Assembly: GCA_910591455.2 (NCBI GenBank) | Contig: OU342819.1 | Coordinates: 18,525,262 to 18,589,261 of the forward strand | DNA length: 64,000 nt | Source of the DNA: Pholis gunnellus | Lineage: Eukaryota; Chordata; Actinopteri; Perciformes; Pholidae | Direction: 5' to 3' | Made by a program: the position numbers and the translations under genes | The notes under the pieces: model-generated | What the model saw: only the letters and a program-made list of their open reading frames with translations | Told to the model about the DNA's origin: nothing | The model's database searches: none | In this document: in pieces, positions 1 through 64,000 of the stretch | Position numbering within the stretch: the stretch's first letter is position 1 | Layout: each line of letters starts with the position of its first letter

Positions 1-3000
1 CTCTGCATCGGCTGCTTCACTCATGTGCACAGATACTCCAACGGGGACGAACTCTTTGCAGACACAATCAAACCATAACTGAGCTTGAAGAGGTGACGTG
101 CTCCCGGCTGAGGAATGAGACATGAAGCCGCAGTCATGAGGCGAGGGAAGTAATTGACAGTGTCACAGAAACCGAGTTGTGGAAGCGCGCTCGCTCTGCA
201 AAGGAGGGTGAGTCATTGAAAACGTGTAAATAATCAAAACCAGCACGTCTGAGCGGGCCAGACCTCCTTCACCTGCGGCGGATCCATCCTAACCCGACAG
301 CAGCCGCTTGTGGAGCCCACAGGCGTTCCCCCGATGTGGTGGGAGGACTGAAAAACGGGTGAGAAGATTGAGCGACGAAAGGTCAGTGAGATAAACATGT
401 TGACTCCTCGTGTGCTGATTACAGATCAGCCAAGATTGATTGCACCTACTCGTATATACTGCAAGCTCAAGTATACATCCCAATGGATGCTGGTGAAAAA
501 AATAGTGCATCGATACTCGCAGATCACAAACACAAAACATGTGGTGAAAAGAATGATATCTCGAAAAAGTGTGTGGAAAATTAAGCCTGAGCAATAATAA
601 TGAACAAATCTGGTTTAGGTGGTCGAAAATGGTGATTTAGACATGCAGAGAACACCCTGCGCTCCTGCCAGCCAGTTTGGCAAGAAGATTTTCAATTTCC
701 TATGCATATGTCCATCTCTCCTGCAGGCCGTAATCAGTTATTAGCAGCTAATATACATTCGCTCTCACTCCATCATGCGCACACGCTGACAAATCAAGAC
801 CGACGTAACACTAGTAGCGTGCCGATACAGGAAGCACTCTAACATATGCGGCGACACATCCTCAAAAAGGCAGCAATGAGACGGCTGGAACGGGTTCAAG
901 ACTTCAGGCCACATATCAGCACTTCCTGTTACAGATTGAATCAGGAAGATCAGCTGGTTTAGAAAACTGTCTGAGGATGAAGGGCACTTTTGCCGTAAAC
1001 GTGGTTCTCCTCAGGCAGACAGGTGAGATAACGAAGAAGTATGGAAGAAAGGCTTCGCTGGCACCGACTAGTCAGCCTTCCAGTACCAAGCAGCCAGGAG
1101 ACAACAGTGTTGATATTGGATGATTGTGCAAAACCACAGATTGCGTTCAGCGACAACATTTTTTTGCACCCAACGCCAGAGTTTTTAGAATTAATGCTCT
1201 CCACAACATCGGTGCATGACAGCTGGTGTGGCAGGGTTTCCGCCCATGTATTGCAAAGCCCGTCTGGCCTAAGTTGACTCTCCGCCGGGCCTAAGCATCA
1301 GGGGGATTTATTTATTTATTTTTTATGTATTTTTGAAGATGTTTTGTACAAGAAAAATGTGTGAAAAAATGGAAGATAAGTAGCAAACTCCATTCCTGTG
1401 TCTTGCTTGCCACCTGCTGATAACGTTGATGGGGGTTCGCCCTGAAAGTTGGAGACTGACTGACGTTTAAGGGGGACCAGGTCATAGTTACGGGAAATAA
1501 CAAAAGCGGCTGTTAATTGAAAGTCTGGGTGCAAAGATGTATCATTTTATGGCAATTGACTGATATCTGTCTGACATCAATTAACACTTTTTCCATTGAT
1601 TCTGAAGGCCACAAAGATCAAACTTATTGCAACACTTTGCTTGAATTAACATCATACCGTGTTGTAACCTGTGGGTTTGAGTCAAAACTACTGAAAAACA
1701 ATATACAGCCCAAAACAACAATGAGTCATTCAGCTGGAAACCCAGAATACATCTACGGCAGTCTGCAGGCAGATCAGTGCACACGGTGAAATGAATCACC
1801 CTCGTGTCGACTCTATGTCCAACAGCACGTCTACAAAACGAAAGGAGAATGAGCGCACGTCATCAAAACCTGCTTTTAAGCAGGCTGCTCGCAGGACAAG
1901 CTTCGTCTTTGTGTAATTGGCTTTACTTTAACCACGGTTGCAACACCCGAATTCTTCGATGAAAGTCATTGCTGCCAGTCAAACCCGGCTGCTAATAAGC
2001 CTAACCACTGATTAAAATACCCAGTTTGCCCTTAACAATGGCTGCTCCTTGTGTTCCCCCTTGCTGAGACGGTAGTTGTTATGCAAAGAATCCAAAGGGG
2101 AGAGGATTGTGCTTTTTACCTGTGCTGTTGCTGTTCAGCATGAGGAGGATTTGTCAGTACAGTAGGGATGTAAAGTAATACTTCATCACACACACACTCT
2201 AATAAAGTCAGCTGAATTTGCTCTTCACGATGGTCAGAATCTCTGATATCCATCGAGGATTAACATTCATAAATCTGTTGAGGAAATATACAGAAATGAA
2301 GGCAAAACCCCAGATCAGTTTTTCTTCTGCATCAACAGATCTACCTGGAGACTTGAACTAAAGCTCGGCAACGTGCAGCCTCTACAGTAGTGTAGTGAAC
2401 AGCTGACACTCAGGAACTTAATAAATCAAATATATTTTTAATCAAGGCCTCCTTCCATTCTGAACCAGTGAGCCAAAGCTTTAATCGCCTTTTTTGTACA
2501 TTTTTAATGATAAATAACTCTATTTCCACTATTCACTTCCACTTACACCATTAACGGTAAAACGCTTTAATTTAGACTCAGTTTAGACTTTTGTTAATAC
2601 TGTCTAGATATCTGAAAAACGTCCTGTGCAAGCCCTGCCAGCTTCTGGCTTACATCCAAATACACGTATTGTTGTGACATAAACTGATACAGATATTTTC
2701 TGTGTGTTTGCAAATCCTTACCTATTTAACCCAGTCGCATGTGATGCAGACGACTGACCTCTGTACGTATGGTACAACTATATATGATTGGTGACAATAT
2801 ATGATTAGTCTCACACACGTTTGCTCGTCTTAGACTATGAACAGGCAACCTCCTGCTGTATTCGCTCTACCATTAGTCATCATCCTGTCAAACTTTCCTA
2901 AAGAAAGAGAGAAAAGTTGACTTTGTCTGGAAGCAAAACCTGAATGTTGTTTTGTCTCCTGATGATTCACAGAGGAGAGAAAGGAAAGACGCTGCAGCCA

Positions 3001-3640
3001 CCTCACTGGCAGCTTTTTGTGACTGTTGTGCTACAGATGACCCACAGCAGGCAGACTATCAGTCCGCCCATTTCTACCCCTCAGACGTCCAAAAGTCCTC
3101 AACAAAACCTTCTTCCCCGCTGATCATCTCTATCTACTGCGTCTGTCTTCATCTCGCCTTTTCCCCTTCCCACTATCTATTTCTTTTCCTCTTTGCAGAG
3201 TCACACAAAAAGCCTGTAAACGTTTTTTTTCTTCTTCTCATTTCTGTGCCTGGGAGCTCTGAGTCCTTATTCAAAGAGCAGGGTGCATCTGCAGCCAGGG
3301 TGAGACACCAGCCCAAAAAAACAACCTGTTTCTTCTTTTTATAGCAAAAGCAGCAATTTGTCGGAAACAATGCTGTAGTTTGCAAAGACCTGCACACACT
3401 GCACAGAGTGTTCTTGGTATGAAGAGGGAGAGCAGCAGCGAGAGTAACCAAACTGAGATATTCATCATCTGCAGAATAGGTGCAGCGAGACTGCACCAAC
3501 GTGGAAATGAATTATCCCCTTTGCTACAAGCCAGGAAAAAAAAAAACACTAAACAGAAGAAAACAACTGATTGCATCTTGAACAAAGACTGGACAAAACA
3601 ATGGGGCATTGTTGCACTTTGCAGGTTCTTTTTCAGTCAC
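1..3640 (-). other. TRAPPC9 intron 17 (partial)
   Basis: Left edge of the window, downstream of exon 17. I looked on the minus strand for the next TRAPPC9 segment and did not find it. No repeat family was recognised. Short open frames here have no family resemblance. Confidence 0.7.
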
Positions 3641-58156
<54,516 letters not shown>

Positions 58157-58754
58157 CTTTGCATGGGGCTTTATGGGGCAGAAAAACATTAATAGAGCTG
58201 GACATATTCCCAGAATAACTTCTTCTGCATCTTATTATTGCAACTTAATTCATTATTTAACCCTTCATACATTTCTTAAGTAGAGAAAAGTTCTAATAAA
58301 ATCTGTTCTGGAGCCCAAATTCTCCAGAGTACGCAGGATATTGTTTCTGGTAAGAGATACTGTTGTTTTAAATGCAAAATGTTCAACACTGTTTCGGAAT
58401 ATTTCTGTCATCTCCATTGTATTGGGATGGAGGAAGACGTTTATGGGTCAACATCTCAAAAGCTAGGCACATAAAATAAAATAGAAACTATCCGCATGGA
58501 GCCATAATTAGATTGTTGTACTTTGGTGCACTGATCCTCATTAAAAAGTATAATAGAATGCAGAGATACAAATATACCAATTTACACCTTCAAACATTAG
58601 CTGTGTTTGTGTTTTTGTTTAGTGTCACGTGTCCTCCAAAAACAGCCTCTGACGTTTGAATGAAAACGTGCTACTTGGAGACTCTGACGCATAAAAGGAT
58701 GGTAAACCAGGAACGACTCCTAAATAATAAAAGACGTCTACACCTAAACGTTAC

Positions 58755-59060
58755 CTTTACAGAAAAGCAGTGCAACGGCTGCTGCTGTCCTTGCTAGTGG
58801 CAGTTAAATATGGAAGCTAACAACATTATTACAGTGGCCAAATGTGTCGGAACAGGAGACATTGCAATGAAAACAAAAGCTCTCGTGACATTAGCTTGTA
58901 TTTCGCTAATTCTGTATCAATATGTCTTACCGTAAGTTAAGCTAACGCTTTATTAACGTCCCACAAAGAAATTTAGCTGAATTCAGCTAAATGTTACAGC
59001 TTCCTTCTTTGGACCAGTGTTCTTGCAACAGCTGACGTTAATCAACAGAGAAACATCCGG
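58755..59060 (-). promoter_or_regulatory. Candidate TRAPPC9 non-coding exon 1 and promoter
   Basis: Vertebrate TRAPPC9 usually has an untranslated first exon. On the minus strand two good donors occur in the right place: TTACG followed by gtaaga (exon end 58931) and TAAAG followed by gtaacg (exon end 58755). Just upstream are an ETS-like CCGGATGT (rc, near 59053) and a CRE-half-site-like TAACGTCA (rc, near 59033). There is no obvious TATA box or strong CpG enrichment. This is inference: the exon start and the donor actually used are not determined. Confidence 0.32.
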
Positions 59061-59450
59061 TGGGTATTTTCAAAGTAAACCACAGGCGCGTGTGTGTGTG
59101 ATGATTCAATTTAGAAGAACAGCCGGCGTTATAAGATAACTTTACTGTTGTAGTTAGTTTAACTGAACCATGAATATCTCTGTCAGCGTGTATGATAGTC
59201 ACATTACACATATTTCCCCAGTGGGGAATATAATTACAGTTATAGCATATTCTGTGTGGAAGGGCAAAGTTATTATCTGGGCTATTGTAAAGTATAATCC
59301 TCACAATATTTTCTTTCCCAACCTTTACCCAATAGTATGTCCACAATTGAGTGGATTTGCATTTTTGTATCTTGTTCATAGCAGCATACGACATGCAACT
59401 TCGTGTTTTGCTTTTAGTTTGAAATCAGGATCAACGTTTCCGGTTGTATC

Positions 59451-59483
59451 TCTTCTTCTTCTTCTTCTTCTTCTTCTTCTTCT
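59451..59483. repeat. (TCT)11 trinucleotide array
   Basis: 33-base array between the presumed SH3BGRL3-like 3' end and the TRAPPC9 promoter; (AGA)n in the sense of both genes. Confidence 0.97.
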
Positions 59484-60126
59484 GCAAAAGTAGAAGACCC
59501 ATATGCTACATTAGCATCACCTAAAGGATAGATGAGGTACTGCAACTGAGCAAACCATTAACATTGTTTTTCAAATGTATTATTATATTTATATTATATA
59601 TTATGATTTCCTATTTACTGATTATTGTTAATTATTAATAATTGTTATAGTCATTGTCATATTAGCCAATCATATTAAACTAGCTGTTATGCATTTAACT
59701 AGCTCTGTTTGTACAAACCTGCTGTCATATTTTATCATATACAGAACGTATTAATGATAAAGTCTGTGTGCAATATAAAAAAAGAAAATGTGAGGCATAC
59801 ATGCAGCATTACTATAAATGTGTGGAAGATGTCCCCCATGTGAATTTATTGGCAGTCAGAATATTCCACTGACTTGCAAATTAGAAATGACTCCCTTGTG
59901 GGTGTGCAAATGTCCTCGCACTATCTCGGTAAATGTTTCCATTAAAACAAGGACTAAATGAAAAAACATCCAGACATGTAGATTCAACTCCATTTTATTA
60001 TTTTTTGTTCACCCATAAATCATTTTTCACAATCTTCTTGGAAGACAACAGCATTTTAGTCCCTATTTTTCTTTTTTTCTTTTTTTTGGGCCCAGGGTAA
60101 TTGGTCCAAAAGCAAAGCAGGAGCTC

Positions 60127-60153
60127 AGAGAGAGAGAGAGAGAGAGAGAGAGA
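60127..60153. repeat. (AG)13 microsatellite
   Basis: 27-base AG array in the presumed SH3BGRL3-like 3' region. Confidence 0.97.
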
Positions 60154-60976
60154 CATGGAATGTCTAAAACATGATTCATAGTGGATATACATCAATAACA
60201 TCTACAACCACCAACTTACAAAACACTGCACAAACATTGTGTGTGAAGGCCGTCTTTACCGGGCATCCCAAACTGTAACAACACAATTTTGAAAAGCAGG
60301 GGAGAGGGTTGACAGAAGAGTTAGAGAGGGAAAACACACGTAGTTCTCGATTAAAAAACAACAAAAAAAGACAAATAACCCAAAACATGATATATAACTG
60401 AATGAATGTGCATACACAGAAGAGAAAATAAGTAAAGCCTTCATGTTTCCCATGTGGTGAGTGTTCCCTAAGGCCAGTAAGACTGAGTCAGGTCAATTTA
60501 AAACACACCAGCTTTGACCTTTTTGTCTGTGTTCAGAGTGAGGCAGGGTGTCAGTGCATAGTCACATTACTGCATCTTCATGCCCGGGACAGTCTGTGAA
60601 ACTGTAACATTGAATAAACAGCAGGAATGACAAGCTACGTGGTCGAAAAGCTAGAAGATTCACATCTTTTCCGTCTTATCATTTACAATCAACATGGAAT
60701 GCTCCCTTCTAAGTGTGTGCAGTCAGTCAGCCATACGGAGCTATACGGATTATGGAAAACGTAGAAGATAACAGGTAAGTGCTAATACTACGGTGAAAAT
60801 CCACCTGCAAAGATATATATATATTGGCACCGATTGATAAGAAAAGTTGTTCATTCTCCTCTACTGGGTGCTAAAATCAAGCAGCTAACTACTGAAATGT
60901 TCAACCACACCAAGCTTTTAAATAAGTCTGGCCCATTGCTGACCATTATCACACATATTGATTTATATTCATATTC

Positions 60977-61000
60977 TATATATATATATATATATATATA
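60977..61000. repeat. (TA)12 array
   Basis: 24-base alternating TA tract. Confidence 0.95.
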
Positions 61001-61309
61001 CGTAAGTATTATTTTACCTGTTCAATTATGTTTCCTGTAAATTGGATTTCCTCTCATGAAAGTATAAATGTTTCCACACTGAGCGATATGTTGGTTGGGA
61101 AATACTGAATCCATTTTGTTGTTGCCTGCGCAGTAAAATGTAAATAAACAGATTACTGGAATGTGTTAATTTCAATTATAGTTTGTTGATACCCCCGACA
61201 GGCACAGACAATACATGGGGCACGACCTCATTGCACTAAATAGAAGCTACAACTGGTCACCAATTACTAATTAAAAGTAACAGTGTATAGTATTTAGGGG
61301 AATATATAT

Positions 61310-61440
61310 ATCAGCCATCAGCCACCTACACGCTTGACACGCGGGAGAAGTTTCAGTTGGTTGCAATCTGCAAACCTCACCACTAGATGTCGCCAAATCC
61401 TACACACTGCACCTTTAACGCAACAATGTGTACGATTTGA
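61310..61440. mobile_element. Fish interspersed repeat, inverted relative to 24281
   Basis: Reads TTTCAGTTGGTTGCAATCTG, CTCACCACTAGATGTCGCCA and CCTACACACTGCACCTTTAA; its reverse complement aligns with the 24281 copy. A second repeat-like stretch with GGTACCCTGTGGATTTTTC follows at about 61546. Confidence 0.5.
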
Positions 61441-62685
61441 AAATGTCTGATTTCTGACTGATATCTTAGGTGGTATTATTATGGAGTATAAAAAAAAAAG
61501 ACACTGTGTGGCTGATGCAATATACAGACATTTACAGGACTTAGCTTAAAAGGTACCCTGTGGATTTTTCACTACTAGTAGCGCTACGGACAGACGATTT
61601 TACGCTTTGTTCTTATCACGCACACAAGTAATACACACTCCTGCCACCAGTGTCGCCCTACACAGGTTGACAGTTGGTGGCGTTAACGCGCAAAGAAGAG
61701 TAACAATTTGTTCAAAAAGTCGGAGAGGAAAAACACTGCCTGCTAGCAAACAAGGATGTAAACAATATACAATATAAAATGTATTTTTTTAAATCGTCTT
61801 TGCAAATGTAATGAAGGAAATGTACCCAAGACGTTTGGTACCTTAATGCGTCTGGATGTAATTTAGTCTGTTACCTTTGTGTCACAGACAAGCACAGGTT
61901 TGTGGCTGAATTTAAGTATTTTTTACTTTTAATATTTGTCAAAAAAATCACTTATCGCCCCTCGAAACAGGTCAGATGAGCGCAAGAGATTATTGGTTTC
62001 CCACTTCAGAACCAAACCTTTTCTCAAATGTTGCATGAAGTGACCAAAGGACCAAAATTACAAAGAGCTGTCCACGCCAAAAAAAGGCATCTTTCAGCAG
62101 CTCTAAGTCTTTACGATTAATTGGGTTTCAGGACGTTACAGTCCTTGCTACTTCCCAGTGCATTTGCATCAACGTGGAGTAAAAAAATAGTGTGCGGTCA
62201 TGTACAACATGGGAACTGGAAGGCTACAGAAAAAGATGACAAAAGTAGTTAAGACTGAGTGATGACTGTGCGTTTGGTGCGCAGAGGATCAGGAAGATTC
62301 TGGGTTGAACGTTGTCATCCAGATTAGTTTAAACTCCAGCGATCATGTGGCCGCGGCCGAGATTAGTCGACCTAATTACCGCACATTTAGACACCCCATT
62401 GCTTCCGGGGAGCACTTAGTAACACTAGTCTGTCAGACAGGGAAAGGGTCAGAAAGAAATCAAAAGGAAAGAACAGAAAAAAAACAGAGTAAGACTGAGT
62501 TTCATGGTGCAGTAGGGGGAATGTGTGTCTTCTGATTAGTTAGATATTTGGCATTCTCCGTTATGGCATTGAAAGTGAGTGGATACTGCCAGTTGGTGCA
62601 GAGAGAGACTGGATGAAGGGCCTCCGTTAGGGCACAGGGTGTGAGGGGATATGGGGTTAAGACTGAGAATTACACTCCGCATTTC

Positions 62686-62751
62686 TCACGCCAGCTTCAG
62701 AAATTGGTCGACTGTGTCTTCTTCCACCGCCTCAGACAACATGTCGTAGTC
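62686..62751 (-). CDS. sh3bgrl3: SH3BGRL3-like exon 3 (coding part) with stop codon
   Basis: Acceptor ctcccctccgcag, then DYDMLSEAVEEDTVDQFLKL-A and a TGA stop. It joins in phase 0 to the Gly ending exon 2, restoring QYCGDY. The acidic helix and FLKLA ending are typical of SH3BGRL3. It is too short to stand out as an open frame and was found by searching downstream of exon 2. Confidence 0.93.
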   Translation of the reverse strand, partial: DYDMLSEAVEEDTVDQFLKLA

Positions 62752-63714
62752 CTGCGGAGGGGAAGAGAGTCCGTCAGCAAACGCGCACATTCTGATACGA
62801 TGGCTGCATGAAAAATAATAAAAGTTTGTAATTTATGTTGAACAAAGAGCTCAAACAGAGCTGCTAATTCTTTACTAAAACCATAATAGTTCATGTAGAT
62901 AAATCAACTTAAAATGTTGATTACATTTCGGGGCACAAGATGACCGTTATTTTGAAAATATCATTGTTAAACCTGCAGGAACTGTTATTGGCCACTTGAA
63001 GGCAGCAGAAACAAGCTGTCACAAAACACCTTTTAAGTTGGTAATGTGAACTCGTTGGCCAACCGTTGCTTATTTACACATCTGGAGCAACATTATTTGT
63101 CATTTGGAGTTCTGTTTCTGACCATGTGATAAATGTATGTCCATATTCACCCTCTTTTCTCTGATTTGACCTCAACCAGCTCCTGATGGAAACACCTGTT
63201 TAGCCGCTAAATGCTACATTCAGCAGCTAACTTGCAGACTGATGCTGAGCAGGAATTGTACAGCAGGTTTTAAGAGCTTCCTCTTTGAAAGCAGCTGCCT
63301 GCTGTGGCTGAAAACACTTGGGATAAGGACTCTAAACACTTGGTTGTAAGAGAATTGTAAGCAATGTGTATTAAAAATGAATTTTTCCTGTTGAAATATA
63401 AACCCGTGGGCCGTGCGTGCCTTCTTGTGGACAATAACAGTGGCACATTTCTTGACGGTTATCAGCCGTCATTCATGCCGAGACTTTTACGGCTCGACTG
63501 TTGGAGAGTACGTGTGTGTGTGTGTGTTAGTGTGTGTGCTCCTCACCCCACAGTACTGGTCTTCGTTGAACAGCTGGGGAGGAACAGCTGTCGGGTTCCC
63601 CGCTTTGCTTCTCATCTCTTCACAAACCTCTCTGCCCACAGAGATGTCGATGAGATCGAACTGGATGCTTTTACTTTCAAGGATTCGCATCACTTCTGCC
63701 TGTTGAGACTTCAC
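62686..63714 (-). CDS. sh3bgrl3: SH3BGRL3-like protein, last two coding exons (5' partial)
   Basis: SH3BGRL3 is a small cytosolic protein with a thioredoxin/glutaredoxin fold that lacks the catalytic CXXC; its cellular role is poorly defined. The two exons give 77 residues of a protein of about 93. They read VKSQQAEVMRILESKSIQFD, LIDISVGREVCEEMRSKAGN, PTAVPPQLFNEDQYCG and then DYDMLSEAVEEDTVDQFLKL-A. The KSQQxEVxRIL start, AGNPxAxPPQ, DQYCGDY and C-terminal EFLKLA-type ending place it with SH3BGRL3 rather than SH3BGRL or SH3BGRL2. The first exon, with Met and about 16 residues, must lie beyond 64000. The gene is in tandem with TRAPPC9 and upstream of it. Confidence 0.93.
62752..63546 (-). other. 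SH3BGRL3-like intron 2
   Basis: 795-base intron, gtgagg to cag. It begins with an (AC)n tract on the sense strand (63512-63538). Nothing else is recognised in it; the two overlapping plus-strand open frames at the right end are shadows of the exon and the repeat. Confidence 0.8.
63512..63538. repeat. (GT)n tract just inside the intron after SH3BGRL3-like exon 2
   Basis: Two GT runs (63512-63527 and 63530-63538) split by TA; in the sense of the gene they are (AC)n starting about 7 bases after the donor. Confidence 0.95.
63547..63714 (-). CDS. sh3bgrl3: SH3BGRL3-like exon 2
   Basis: 168 bases, phase 0 at both ends, encoding VKSQQAEV through DQYCG. Acceptor ttttattttctcag, donor TGTGGG followed by gtgagg. 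It contains the PPQLF segment that corresponds to the family's SH3-binding-like proline motif. Dinucleotide tracts sit immediately outside both splice sites: (TG)n ends about 14 bases before the acceptor and (AC)n begins about 7 bases into the next intron, on the sense strand. Confidence 0.93.
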
Positions 63715-63724
63715 CTGAGAAAAT

Positions 63725-63727
<3 letters not shown>

Positions 63728-63803
<76 letters not shown>
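63728..63803. repeat. (AC)38 microsatellite next to SH3BGRL3-like exon 2 acceptor
   Basis: 76-base array; in the sense of the gene it is (TG/GT)n ending about 14 bases before the acceptor AG. Confidence 0.98.
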
Positions 63804-63804
<1 letters not shown>

Positions 63805-64000
63805 ATCAGAAACGTACTGAGGCCCAGCATACCAACTAGGAACCCAGTCAATTCATTAAACCCTTAAAACTTGAAATGTCATGTCTCCTCACGGGGAGGG
63901 ACATTTACACCCGTCTCAAGGCCATAGTGCTGCAATAGAGAAGCAGTGGCTTTATCTGGCTCCTGGGTGATGATTAATAGACCTCGGGAACGCTCTGCTA

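Larger units (their letters stand above)
58157..59994 (-). other. TRAPPC9 5' region: intron 1 candidate and intergenic spacer
   Basis: Contains the candidate first exon and promoter described separately, a (TCT)11 array near 59451, and an ETS-like CCGGAAAC (rc, near 59440). The remainder, including the AT-rich 59560-59990, holds nothing I can identify. Confidence 0.5.
59995..62685 (-). other. Probable 3' UTR of the SH3BGRL3-like gene and intergenic sequence
   Basis: No coding sequence was recognised. On the minus strand, possible polyadenylation signals are ATTAAA near 61928 and AATAAA at 59995-60000 (another at 59845-59850), so the true 3' end is uncertain. The stretch also holds an (AG)n array, a (TA)n array and two fish interspersed repeat fragments, which argues that part of it is intergenic or that the UTR has absorbed repeats. 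Confidence 0.35.

Noticed and set aside
1..81. Short open frame on both strands at the left edge, a candidate for the next TRAPPC9 exon
   Set aside because: Neither translation matches the TRAPPC9 C-terminal half, and no clear splice borders were seen.

Overview
The window is vertebrate genomic DNA, most likely from a ray-finned (teleost) fish. Short GC-rich exons with GT-AG borders sit in AT-rich introns. The repeats are of fish type: a tRNA-derived SINE family, an L2-like LINE remnant, fold-back elements and many long dinucleotide arrays. The exons encode proteins clearly orthologous to vertebrate TRAPPC9 and SH3BGRL3. There are no prokaryotic operons, CRISPR arrays or phage genes.

Almost the whole window (3641 to 58156, minus strand) is one gene, TRAPPC9 (NIBP, the Trs120 homologue), a subunit of the TRAPPII vesicle-tethering complex. 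Sixteen coding exons could be placed by hand. They join without a frame break into 2,547 coding bases (849 codons), from the start Met to about three quarters of the usual vertebrate length of roughly 1,150 residues. The last exons lie beyond the left edge, and bases 1 to 3640 are intron. A probable non-coding first exon and promoter lie near 58755 to 59060. I number the first coding exon as exon 2.

To the right, in the same orientation and upstream of TRAPPC9, are the last two coding exons of an SH3BGRL3-like gene (62686 to 63714), a small thioredoxin-fold protein. Its first exon is beyond the right edge. Its 3' UTR probably reaches left into 60000-62685. The two genes are in tandem, head to tail; nothing in the sequence shows a functional link between them.

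The introns carry the rest: three SINE copies of one lineage (10141, 18078, 32957), an L2-like reverse-transcriptase fragment (21765), several fish interspersed repeats (12900, 24281, 25964, 29960, 61310), two or three fold-back elements (30641, 31921, 36919), perfect short hairpins (18490, 51379, 55464), and many microsatellites. Several of these abut splice sites, and these are the most interesting observations: complementary TG and AC tracts flanking SH3BGRL3 exon 2, a GT array and weak acceptor at TRAPPC9 exon 10, and a long C-tract plus (CAG)15 upstream of exon 7. I found no sign of an undescribed multi-gene system.
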